A stretch of 64,000 bases of DNA from Drosophila miranda. Its lineage: Eukaryota; Arthropoda; Insecta; Diptera; Drosophilidae. Location: the NCBI RefSeq assembly GCF_003369915.1, contig NC_046673.1:24729718-24793717 (forward strand). The letters run 5' to 3'. The notes under the pieces were generated by a model. It made no database searches. It was not told the origin of the DNA and saw only the letters and a list, made by a program, of their open reading frames with translations. Position numbers and translations under genes: made by a program. Shown one piece after another: positions 35,799 through 46,131 of this stretch (positions are counted from its first letter, which is position 1; the number at the start of each line of letters is the position of its first letter).

Positions 35799-38700
35799 AT
35801 GCGCGAGCCCAATCTGTACATCATTCTCTCCACCGCGCTAATTGGTAAGTCAGTTGCACCTCTGCTCAATCAAAAGCTGCGGCCGGCCTGGGCCTTTGCC
35901 CCGCCACCACCTCATTGCAGCGAAGTCAGCCGAAGGTAAACCTTGATTTTTCCCTTTTCACTGGCAGGCTCGGGATTCTTCTTCCTGTATATGCAGCATG
36001 TGCGCGTAATCTTTGAGACGCGCACCAGCATCCATACACTCAATCAGCTGGAGCGCGAGGCGCTGCTGCGGCGCGAAGATGCCCTTTACTATACGTTCTA
36101 CAAGAAGCTAGTCGATGGTCCAGACTTCTGGCACGGCTACGAGCAGCTCAAGAACGTCACCGACATTGAGTATCCGAACAGCGTGAATGTACTGCAACGC
36201 TTCTACGTCCTGCCCGAGCTGGTTGCAGCGTAAGACACACACAACACCACTTCCGACCCCGCATACTCATAATCTAATCTTATCTAATCGAATGTTTCTC
36301 TTGTGGTGTGGCAGCTACTTCTTCCACCTGGTACGATCCGGCTACAATCCCATACTCCAGCCAATGCAGTTCTACTTCGAGTTCGTTTGGCTGATGGGTG
36401 GCGTCACCCTGCTGGTCCTCTACCTGTACGGGACGCTGCTCAGCGAGAATGTCTTTGGAGGCATCTACGGGGTTATCTCGTATCTGATGTTCCACAGCTT
36501 CGTCTCGAAGATATACGAGCGGCCGGTGGCGCGCGAGAACTTTGCCTTCCCCTTCATATTCCTGCAGATGTTCTATCTGTGCATCTGCATTGGGCGTGTC
36601 ATCCACAGGCAGAAGCACAGCTCGCGTTTGTTCATGGTACTGTTTGGCCTAACCGTATGCTCCGTATGCATATCCTTAATGATCGATACTGATCCGATTC
36701 TTTCAGATATTTGTTTTGTCGATGTTCACCGCCTGCGCTTTGCTCTCCTGGCAGTTCTCCACGATTATTTTTGCCACCCAGATCATGATCGTGATGACCT
36801 CGTGGAACATCAACACGATGCCCACGAATGTGGCCAATGCGTTCGCCTTGGACTACTCGCTGTCGCACCTGCTGGGCAACGCGATCGCCTTCGTGCTGTC
36901 GCATGGGAACAGCCAGCTGCTGTTTACCTGGCAGCTGAGCGTGTCGACAAGCCTCTTCCTGATCACGGTGGTGCGGCAAGTGCGGAGTCGACGGCACGTC
37001 AACGATCCGCTGCAGAGCGACTACTTCTCGTTCAAGTTCATCCTGCTGGCGCTAGTCTTTGCTGGCAGCATGCAGGAGAAGCTGGTGGACGTGCTTCGGC
37101 GAACGGGGGTGAATGTGCAGGACAACAACTACGTGCACTACTGCGACCTGTGGGCCCACTGGGCTTTCCAGGTGAACGTCAACTTCGTGACGAACCTCTC
37201 GGCCTGCAATCCGCTGTATGCCCGCGTCGCCTGGTCGGAGCTCTGGCAGCTGGTGAAGACACTGATCGTGAAGCCCTACTGCATGTACGGCGTGGTCATG
37301 CTAGCCATGTTCTTCCGGAAGTGGCGCAAGAGCAACGTGCCGACGACAGCCAGCCAGGAGCAGCGGGAGCGGGCCCGCAACTACGTACTGGAGGATTTCC
37401 TCGAGGAGCACCACGTCTCGATGACCGACATGTCCAACAAGCAGACCGAGCAGCAGCTGCAGCAGTGCTTCAAGATGCTCGAGAGCTGCGACCACGACTA
37501 CGAGCGTTACAAGCGCAAGAAGGCCAAGCTGCAGCAGCAGCAGCCTCCTGCCCGCGACGACTTCATAAAGAACATCAAGCGGCTGAAGGCCCAGATCCAC
37601 CGCAACAGCGACAAGCAGCGCAAGGAGCGGCAGCAAGGCGCGACCGCTGCCACAATGGATACCAAAGAGGAGGAACCACTCGAGCAAGAGCCAGACCAAG
37701 ATAAAGATCAAGAGCCAGATCATGTTAATACAGAAACAGTAGTCCACGAAGCTGACGAAGTTCACCATGAAACTGATGAAACTCAGCCGTCCATGTCCGC
37801 CACCGAAGAGAAAGCCATGCCGGCGCCCGGAAACGGGCGCCAGAAGGCGCCGGGGGCGGGAGCGGGGGCGGCGCCCAAGCCAAAGCCAAATGCAAATGCA
37901 ACTGCAAAAACTCCGTCACGCCGCAGCAGCAGCAGCGTGGTGCCCACAGCCAACACGCAGATCTTCAACATGCACTACATGTACAGCTTCCTGCAAATGC
38001 TCGTCTTCACAATACTCGGCCTGGCCGTGCGCAAACTGTTCTTCCTCAGCTTCACCCAGGGCTGTGTGATAGCCCCCACCATATGCTCCAAGGTGTGGTA
38101 CCATCGCCAGCGGAACATATTCTGGTCCGTCTCGCTGGCCGTCTTCCTTCTCAGCATGTTCGATCCGGGAATGGTGGTGAGTACAGCTCCTCCCCTCGAG
38201 CCAGTACCTCTCTGTCCCAACCATTTATACAATATTTTCATGTGTATGCAGAACATCCGCGAGGAATACTTCCCTACGAAATATGAGCACAACGCTGACG
38301 ACCTGGAGAGCATGCTCGAATGGATCAAGCTAAACACGGAACGCGATGCTGTATTTGCCGGCCCCGTGGAGATCATTGGCACTGTCCATCTGACCACCAG
38401 GCGACCCATCGTGAATCATGCGCATCTCGAGATGCGACAAATGGCGTAAATACTCCTTCCAACACCCTATCTGTCTCTATCTCTCTCTCATTGATGTGAT
38501 CCCTCCTACTCCTACATTTATTCCTACTTCTATTCCTACTCGTTTGCCGAACAGAGACCGGACAGAGCACGCGTACTCGGTGTACAGTCGACAGCAGTCG
38601 TCGGATATCTATAAGCAGTGCGCCGAACTGAAGATCCAGTACTTGATCATATCACTAGACGAGTGCACCAACGAAGTGCGGTAAGTGCTTCTATTTCCAT

Positions 38701-38962
38701 CCATCTGATGATGATGATGATGATGATGATGATGCTGATTCTAATACGCATTTGTAGCGACGATTGCGATCTGTTGTCGATATGGGACGACAAGCAGCCG
38801 GCGAATCGCAAGTATCCGCAGTTCTGCCACGAGCTGCTGCACAAGCAGGTGCCAAGCTTCCTGAAGGTGTACACCAACGACAACTATGGAATCATCAAGA
38901 TGTTCTCGCAGAGCGTGCAGATTATCCTGAAGCACGTAAAGATGCCCGAGATGGCCATGTGA
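35799..38962 (+). CDS. DPY19-family protein C-mannosyltransferase (CG6659-type)
   Basis: Exons: 35799-35844, 35968-36229, 36315-36636, 36707-38176, 38252-38445, 38555-38680 and 38758-38962 (2625 nt, 874 residues). The first helix (residues about 7-25) is an N-terminal membrane anchor. A lumenal loop with the family pattern ETRTSIHTLNQLEREALLRREDALYY follows, then many hydrophobic membrane segments and a hydrophilic C-terminal domain. DPY19 proteins transfer mannose from dolichol-phosphate-mannose to tryptophan in WxxW motifs of thrombospondin repeats in the ER lumen. The match is by these landmarks and by position next to fused. A charged, low-complexity stretch (residues about 435-625, with KxK, DxDQEPD and PNAN-type runs) separates the last hydrophobic segments and makes the protein longer than the roughly 700 residues of vertebrate members. 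Five of the six introns are short (70-123 bp). Confidence 0.9.
38708..38733. repeat. (GAT)n microsatellite in the last intron of the DPY19 homologue
   Basis: Eight to nine TGA/GAT units inside the 77 bp intron 38681-38757. Confidence 0.9.
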
Positions 38963-40480
38963 GGTCGGTCTCGCTTCGGCTGGGAGGACTGGACGGGTTG
39001 GGTTGGGGAGGGGGAGAATCGACTGTGTTTTACATAGATTGTGACTAGGAACTAGCATTTTATTATGTATGAGTACGAGTACGACGAGTGTGAATGATTA
39101 TCTATTATGTATTATGTATAACGTTTACGTTTAGTATTTCTATGGTTTGCATCCGTTTGCAGCCTTCTGCCAGCCCCAGTCCCTGATGGATGGATCGACA
39201 CCAAAAGATAGCAAAGCACCTGGATGGTGGATTGCATTTAAGCAGCTTCGAATCTATTTCGTTTGGATCATTCCCTTGTGCCCTGTGCCCTCGTGCATAA
39301 GTTACTCTAGCTCTACGGACTACGACTCTGAACTTTAAATACTTTCGTTAAGTTTAAGTTTATGCTAAGCTTTTTACATTTAAATTTACGACAAAATGAG
39401 TAGACGTGGGGGACGTGGACACGCGCTGTCCAGAATGTAGTATATGGATGGTATATGGTAAGGAGTAGGAGCGTAGCCCAGCCGTGCGCCGAACTTAAAC
39501 CCAAAAGCAGCCACAAAAAATGTATTTGCCTGGCAGCAACAGCAGCAACAAGTATAAGATTATAAATAAAATTGAAAATACATACCTATATAGATGTGCT
39601 TATTGTGCTGACAAAATGTTATGTGAAACTCTAAAGGAAATAAATATATTTTTGTTGTTTGGCTTTAGTTTTAGTTGCATTTAGTGTCCATATTTTGCGG
39701 CAAAATACGAACAATTCAATCTCTACTTCAATCTATTAAATTAGCATCCATATATTTGTCAGCATTTCTCTTTGGCGCGCACCGCTCGCATCTAGTCGAT
39801 AGTATCGACTTCAAATCGGTTATGGCTCTCTTTTTCGCTCTCTTTGAATCGGTAGCACCATGTCTAGCTCACACACCTTGCAAATTGTATACTTTTTATA
39901 GTAGTTTTTTAGTATTTTCCAGTATATTTTAAGATGAGTTATGGACCCATCTTCTTGTCCGATGCACCAATGTATAAACCGTGTAGAAATGCCACTTAAA
40001 GCCATGTCCCAGGCCATATCGAATACAAATTGGTGATCCGCATCGAATTCATGATCATTTTCCATCAAAATCTCAATTTGTTCAATACTGTCGGAAAAAA
40101 GGGCATGTCAAAAAGTGGAAAACGGAGGCTTTTCACACTAGCGCTTCCATAAGGCTTATACTTTTGAAACATTTATCTTTTGGTGTCTCGTTTGGTAATT
40201 ACATACAAATGTAGTTAATATGTAGCAAACCTGTCGTTAGCGTGTAGTTACAATGTACAAACATTAATTTATTGGAAATCATTGTTGACCGTTTTAGCTT
40301 ATACCTTATTTTATAAGCAATGCAATAAAGATGAAAACTTGCATTTAACCAGTCTTGTAGGAAATTAATTTGATAATCAAATAAAATTGTGAGTTCAGAG
40401 CTGAGAGTCTTAGCTAGCTAGTAATATTCAACCGAATATCAAAAACGAGGCAGATGATGCAGCTTCAACACAAATATTTC
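38963..40480. other. 3' region of the DPY19 homologue and intergenic space
   Basis: The DPY19 3' UTR probably ends near AATAAA at 39565-39570. A second AATAAA lies near 39640. Beyond it is an AT-rich stretch with a CGATAGTATCGA palindrome near 39797 and two near-matches to the core-promoter sequence KTYRGTATWTTT at 39908-39929. A minus-strand open stretch (39820-40068) has no recognisable content. Confidence 0.6.
39565..39570 (+). terminator. Poly(A) signal of the DPY19 homologue
   Basis: AATAAA about 600 bp after the stop, followed by a T/G-rich stretch near 39650. Confidence 0.5.
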
Positions 40481-40533
40481 GTCAGTATATTTACGGTATA
40501 TTTGATAGCTTGCGACAGAGTTTCGGTATATTT
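40481..40533 (+). promoter_or_regulatory. Core-promoter element cluster of Ing3 (KTYRGTATWTTT type)
   Basis: Three copies within 53 bp. GTCAGTATATTT (40481-40492) and TTCGGTATATTT (40522-40533) match the consensus exactly. TACGGTATATTT (40492-40503) has one mismatch. This consensus is known from Drosophila TATA-less housekeeping promoters. The cluster lies 93-145 bp before the Ing3 start codon. Confidence 0.65.
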
Positions 40534-40625
40534 CACACTGCCTGTGAGACGCATTTTTTCTTTCAGAGAATAGAAAAATCGAAAATATTATTATTTGGGG
40601 GTATTTAAGAAAACAAACAATCATC

Positions 40626-42927
40626 ATGCTATATCTGGAAGACTACCTGGAGATGATTGAGCATCTGCCCCAGGAGCTGCGCGACCGTTTCACAGAAATG
40701 CGAGAGCTTGATCTGGCCGTGCAGAGTGGGTAACGCAGAAAAAACAACACCCCACAAATTTTAAACATCCCTTGCCTTCCTTTGATATCCAGACAACATG
40801 GACTCGCTGGACAAAAAGTCGCACTTATTCTTCAAGCAGTGCAAGCGCGACGAGCTGCAGCACGAGTCCATGGACACCGAGTTTCACAGCCTGCGCGCCG
40901 AGTACTTCAAGGTAATGGAAGACGCCGACGAGAAGGTGGCCATTGCCACCCAGATACACGAGCTCGTCGAACGCTACCTACGCCGCCTGGACAGCGAGCT
41001 CTTTAAGTTCAAGTGCGAGCTAGAGGCCGACAACAACGGCATCACCGAAATCCTCGAGCGGCGTTCCCTCGAGCTCGACGGCAACTCGACGGCCGCCACC
41101 GCCCTGCTGTTGAGCATGAACCAGAAAGAGAACCGCTATTACGGGGCCAGCTCCATTAACAGTGCCGCCGGAATCATCACCAGCACAGGCAGCATTGGCA
41201 CGGGACCGACCAACTTTGGCCTCGCCAGTTCTGGCGTTGGCTCTGGCTCCGTCACTGGCGGCAGCGCCCTCACCAGCCTTGCCACCTCCCATCTGAGTAG
41301 CAGTCAGCGGCATCGCAAGCTGGAGAAGCGTCGCGAGACGATCTGCACCGTGCCCGTACCGGAGAAGCGGGCCAATCTCAACCACTCGTTGCCCACCGTC
41401 AGTGCCGCCTCATCCTCGGTCTCGGCAGCAACATCTGCGGCCGCTAGTCTGGCCGTTCATCCCGCACATGCGGCGGCCGGCAACCACGTAACCAACAGCA
41501 TCACCGCCACGCACCTCACTCTGCCGGTGGCCGTGGGAGTCGGAGGTGTCGGGGGTGTCGGAGTTGTCGGAGGTATCGGAGGTGTCGGTGTGGTTGGGGC
41601 AGCCAGCAGCAGTCTGGGCAACAGCTCGCTGGTCAGCAGCGCCTCTGTAGTCCAACGTCAGCTGCCAACGAATCTCAGCCAGCACTCGGGTCATTCGGGT
41701 CATTCGGGTCATTCGGGTCACTCGGGTCACAGTGTGATCAACAGTTCGGCGGTGGCCGTTGCAGCAGCCCTATCATCGACTGGAGTAGCAGCAGCTCCAA
41801 CCCATGGGCATGGCCACGGCCATGGACACAGCCACGGACATGGCCACAACCAAACCCACAGTCACAGCCACAGCCACAGCCACAGCCATGGACATGGACA
41901 TAGCCACGCACACGGTGCGCATACGACACAAAACAACACAACAGTCACGTATAATCTGCAGCAATTGGGCGGAGGAACAGCGGCTTCCAGCGCCATTGCG
42001 GCCGCCGCCAGCCAGGCGATCGTCGCCACCCAGCAGATGCAGCAGGGGCGACGCACGGCGAGCCTGAAGGCCAGCTACGAGGCCATACACGGGGCTGGGA
42101 CCAACACCGATTTCTGGTCGAACGCCGGACAGAGCAGCCTGCAAACGGGAGGAGCGACAGTGGGTACGGGATCGGCACTGGTCACGGCTGCGGGCGGAGG
42201 AGGCGCCGCCGCATCGCACCACCACCATCAGCAGCAGCAACAACACCATCACGGCAGCCATCATCACCACAGCAGCAGCAGCCACGGTAGCAGCAGCCAT
42301 CACCACCACCAGGACAAGAAACAGAATAAGAAAAAGCTGAGTGCCACCATTGCCACGATGCCCGCTTCAATTGCTGTGCAGACGGCTCTGGCCGGCTCTT
42401 CTTCGGGCAACTCCATTGCTTCTTCGTCTTCCTCCATGAGCGTAGACTCCGTGGACATGCTCTCGACTGCTGCTGCAGCAGCCGCAGCAGCCGCCGTTGC
42501 CAACGCCAGTATTTCGAGCATGGGTATGCCTCAGCATGGTTGCTCACAGGCCCTGAACACGCAGGCCGCTGGCGGCATGAGCGCCAGTCACGTGACCACA
42601 ACGATGGCCACCAATGTGAGCAACATGGCATCGGCCATCGGTCTGGCCTCCACGACGCTGGTGCCGGGCTCCAACCTTAACATCGGCGAGATCGGAATGG
42701 TCCTGGAGCAGCCGAACGAAGGCGAGTGGTCGTATGATCCCAACGAGCCTCGCTACTGCACCTGCAACCAGGTGTCATACGGCGACATGGTGGCCTGCGA
42801 CAACGACGCCTGTCCGTTCGAGTGGTTCCACTATCCTTGCGTGGGAATCACCCAGCCTCCAAAGGGCAAGTGGTTCTGCCCCAAGTGCACCGCCACCATG
42901 CGGCGCAGGGGCAATCGCAAGAACTGA
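40626..42927 (+). CDS. Ing3: Ing3: ING-family PHD-finger subunit of the Tip60/NuA4 acetyltransferase complex
   Basis: Exons 40626-40725 and 40793-42927 (2235 nt, 744 residues). The donor A|GTGGGT and acceptor CCAG|AC join to read [12 protein letters not shown]. Residues 1-100 form the ING N-terminal helical domain that dimerises and binds the acetyltransferase complex ([15 protein letters not shown] start, [10 protein letters not shown]). Residues about 689-738 are the PHD finger, Cys4-His-Cys3 ([19 protein letters not shown], then FHYPCVG and WFCPKC). It is expected to read histone H3 trimethyl-K4. A short basic tail follows. Between the two domains lies about 550 residues of low complexity (Ala, Ser, Gly), with two histidine-rich arrays at residues about 331-347 and 371-410 and another near 495-530. 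Human ING3 is about 420 residues, so the linker is greatly expanded. Nuclear. Position between the DPY19 and GID8 homologues fits the known fly gene order. Confidence 0.94.
41682..41732 (+). repeat. 9-bp GGTCATTCG repeat in Ing3, encoding (GHS)n
   Basis: Five tandem 9-base units inside the coding region, residues about 331-347. Unit length is a multiple of three, so the frame is kept. Confidence 0.9.
41803..41920 (+). repeat. Histidine-rich coding repeat in Ing3 (HG/HS dipeptides)
   Basis: Alternating CAT/CAC with GGC/AGC codons give about 18 HG or HS dipeptides (residues about 371-410). Confidence 0.9.
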
Positions 42928-43171
42928 GGCTGACTCAGGTTGCTGGCGCCCTTCCGTGGTAGGGGGTGGCTGCGACGCTAGAGTATTTCAATAATGTCTA
43001 CCAGAGAATAAATCGTATACAATAAAAAAAACTACATATGATTATAGAACGTAGCATTAAACAACAATAAACAATAGCAGGTGCGCAAAGGAAGAATAAA
43101 TCCCGAAGCTTGGTAGTCTCTTTGGCCGTGACTTTAATAGCGGTGACATTTTCAAACTTCCCTCTCCATCA
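42928..43171. other. Ing3 3' UTR and short intergenic space
   Basis: AATAAA signals near 43007 and 43021 close Ing3. Nothing coding. Confidence 0.6.
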
Positions 43172-43188
43172 ATCGATAGCTATCGATA
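43172..43188. promoter_or_regulatory. Double DRE (TATCGATA) upstream of the GID8 homologue
   Basis: ATCGATAG at 43172-43179 and TATCGATA at 43181-43188 lie about 260 bp before the start codon. TATCGATA is the known binding site of DREF in Drosophila housekeeping and proliferation genes. Confidence 0.7.
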
Positions 43189-43444
43189 GGATGCGCGGCC
43201 AGAGTGGCCACCTGGTTTCTGCGCAGTTCAGTCTGCACTGCCAGCCCCGACCTAGGTTTTCTTTTGTGTTTTGCTTGCAACCCCCACCCACGAAAGAAAA
43301 TTTTCACTGTCACTCTTCTTTCTGGTCGCTTCCGCAGCAGCTTTGTCCCCGGAGAACAACAGGAGATCCAGTGGGCTTTACGTACAGCCAACGACGGTAG
43401 CCAGCAACGGCCTGAAAATTGTGAAGATACGCAAAAGCAAGAAA

Positions 43445-44296
43445 ATGAGCTACAATGAGAAACCCGAAGCCATCAGCAAGGAGGAATGGCTCCAGCGCCT
43501 GGAGCAGTTCCCCTTCAAGCAGGCGGACATGAATCGCCTGATTATGAACTACTTGGTCACTGGTAAGGAAAAGGAAACTACGCATCGCATCTAAATTCCA
43601 CATCCCACACATAACTCCCGCCCACGCGTTTTGTGCCGTGCTTGTACCATTGCATCGATTATTCCCGTTTTCTCCCGTTTCGTTTCGTTTCATTCCGTTT
43701 CCCGTTTTGCCTGTGGCTGCTCCCTTGCAGAGGGCTTCAAGGAGGCTGCCGAAAAGTTCCAGCACGAAGCCGACCTCGAGCCGAGCGTGGAGCTGAACAG
43801 CCTCGACGACCGCATCCTCATTCGTGAGGCGGTGCAGGCGGGCCGGGTCGAGGAGGCCACCCACCTGGTGAATCAGTTGCACCCCGAGCTGCTAGGCGGC
43901 GACCGCTACTTGTTCTTTCACTTGCAGCAGCTGCAGCTAATCGAGCTGATTCGCGCCGGCAAGGTGGAGGAGGCCCTGGCCTTCGCCCAGAGCAAGCTTT
44001 CGGAGTCCGGCGAGGAGGCCATGTTCGAGCTGGAGCGCACCCTGGCCCTGCTGGCCTTCGAGAAGCCCCAGGAGAGTCCCTTCGCCGACCTCCTCGAGCA
44101 GTCCTATCGGCAGAAGATCGCCAGCGAGCTCAATTCGGCTATCTTGCGGTGTGAGCACAGCGAGGACTCCACGCCAAAGATGATGTTCCTCTTGAAGGTC
44201 ATCCTCTGGGCCCAGTCCAAGCTCGACAGCCGCTCCATCAGCTACCCTAAGATGAAGAACCTCGAGACGGCGCACCTCGATCCCAAGGAGCAGTAG
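43445..44296 (+). CDS. Gid8: GID8/TWA1 homologue: LisH-CTLH-CRA subunit of the CTLH (GID) ubiquitin ligase
   Basis: Exons 43445-43562 and 43731-44296 (684 nt, 227 residues; human GID8 has 228). G|GTAAGG to TTGCAG|AG restores LVTEGFKEAAEKF. The open frame extends upstream to 43271, but I chose MSYNEKPEA at 43445 because it begins the family-conserved region and gives the family length. Domains: LisH (residues about 27-59, ADMNRLIMNYLV), CTLH (about 65-122, LDDRILIREAVQAGRVEEA), and CRA to the C-terminus. GID8 is the scaffold of the multi-subunit CTLH E3 ligase. In flies this ligase is known to clear RNA-binding proteins at the maternal-to-zygotic transition. Probably the CG6617 orthologue. It runs tail-to-tail with Nup35, 241 bp between stops. 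Confidence 0.94.
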
Positions 44297-44537
44297 TAGT
44301 CTCTTCGTTGCCGCCGCCGCCGCCGCGCAGTTAATACACACTTCTATTGTATCTTTTTTTTAAATATGTATGTATGTATGCAGTATAGGATTTACGCAGT
44401 GTTTAAGAAGTAAATAAGTTAAAGGAACGGGCCGTCTCCTGGCCACAAAAAAACTCCAGGGGAGAGTGCATTTTCTGGGGAAGATCTGGATCTGGGGAGC
44501 ATCCGAGCCGAGAAGGGGCTGTTCCTGCTCGAGCGCC

Positions 44538-45564
44538 TCACCAGCCAAAGAGGAGATCCATGGCCTTGTCAACCAGCCCATTGCTCTTCGTGGGCATGTC
44601 CTTGGTCTGCACAACCTTCGCATCATTCTGGGCCAACTTGTAGGATTGCTGGACAAGGGGACGGATTTTGGGCGATTTCGGGCTCTGGACCTGCTCTCCA
44701 CCGTTGAACGACGTCGACGACGACGCATTGCAGTTTTCCTTGTCGACAATAGTCCTTTCCGTGCACCGGGTGACGCCCACCATGACGTTGCCGCCGATCA
44801 CCTTCTCGTTGAAGTTCAGCGCCTTGTCGCTCTCGATGCGCGAGGAGAAACGCACGTGCATCCAGTTGCCTTTTTTCGGGGCATGCGACACCTCCATAAT
44901 GGTCCCGCAGAGCGTGAAGTGTTGCAGCACCATGGAGCTGTTGCCCGGCACGTAGCCGAAGATGGTCACCCAGAAGTCGCCGGGCCGTGTGGTACCACCG
45001 CCACCGCCATTGCCTTGCAAACCGACCATCGGCGAGGAGAGGCTCCGAATTGATGCGTTGATGGTATTGTAGTTGGCCACGTTCGAGTCGTTGTTGTGGT
45101 AGTCCTGGTTCAGGCTCAGGTTCTGCGACTGATTCAAAATGCTCAGATGCTGGCGGTGCGGTGTGTGCTGCTGCTCCCGAAACGACTCGAAGAGTCCCTG
45201 GGTCGGCGGCCCGGCTTGGTGCAGGGACACGTTGGCCGAGCTTGAGCCATGGCCTCCGGACCCATGTGGACCACCGCTGCCTGCCGGACCGAAGAACGTG
45301 TTGATCCCGGAGCGGTTGAAGTCATGCGAAGATGAGCTGGTTGGAGATGTCGCTGCAAGGGGGAAGAGCTCCAAGTTAGGGTTTATCAATGCCGGAAATT
45401 CGAGGCCACTTACCGAAGCTGACGTTGTAGCGTCCCGGCTTTGGAGAGAGCGTGCTCTTGTGCGGCGTCATGGTCTGCGGATCCCCCATTAGGAAAGGGG
45501 GCAGGTACTGGCCCTGGTTGCTGTTGGGGCTATTCACGGGACTGCCTAGAGTCATGGGTTCCAT
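44538..45564 (-). CDS. Nup35: Nup35 (Nup53): nuclear pore inner-ring protein with RRM
   Basis: Minus-strand exons 45564-45414 and 45352-44538 (966 nt, 321 residues), with a 61 bp intron. The start MEPMTLGSPVNS at 45564 is preferred; an in-frame ATG seven codons upstream (45585) is possible. The N-terminal half is Ser/Gly/Asn-rich and disordered, with PPFLMGDP and TLSPKPGR motifs of the family. The Nup53/35/40-type RRM covers about residues 150-240 (DFWVTIFGYVPGNSSMVLQHF, GNWMHVRFSS). It is known to dimerise rather than bind RNA. The last residues, VDKAMDLLFGW, are the amphipathic membrane-binding helix typical of Nup53. It acts at the nuclear envelope with Nup93, Nup155 and Ndc1. It shares a divergent promoter with Rip11. 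Confidence 0.94.
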
Positions 45565-46131
45565 TTTACGGGTTGGCTTAAACACAACACAAAAAAAATA
45601 TACACAAATTTACAAAGTTGGCCGCCGAAAGTTCAGGATCTGATCCGCCGCTAGTCGCTAATCGATGGTTTCAAAAGTATCGATAAGTCAAAAGCAGCTC
45701 TGCGCACCCAATGCACGATAGTGGCCGATATCGATAGTGTAATCGGTGCTTGCGCACCACTACCCGTATTGACATTCAATTCCGAAAAATTTTTAAACAC
45801 AATCGGTCGGGCACGCGTGTCTTTGCGCCTTCTTGCCTTTCTCCTTTTTTTTTTAACTCTTTAAAAACAAATTTACATTTTTCCACAGTTTCGTGGTGCG
45901 TGCAGGCAACACAAAAACAAAAAAGACAAATCGTGTGCTCTGCTGTGGATGTGTCAAACGCCAGCCATTGTTATTTATGTGTGACAGAACATAGAAATAG
46001 AAAACAAACACACGACAACTCACGCTTGCAACAACTAAAACATAGGACATAGGCGTCACACTGGTCGAGAGAAGGTCCTGGGAAAGTAAACAATTTTCAG
46101 TGCATCAACACGCAGCACGATACAGAGTGCC
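45565..46131. promoter_or_regulatory. Divergent promoter of Nup35 and Rip11 with two DREs
   Basis: 567 bp between divergent start codons. It carries two perfect TATCGATA elements (45678-45685 and 45729-45736), plus ATCGATGG near 45661. No TATA box. The 3' part (about 45780-46131) should be the Rip11 5' UTR. Confidence 0.7.

Noticed and set aside
43271-43444. Upstream extension of the GID8 frame
   Set aside because: The extra 58 codons are not like any GID8 N-terminus. Starting at 43445 gives the family length.
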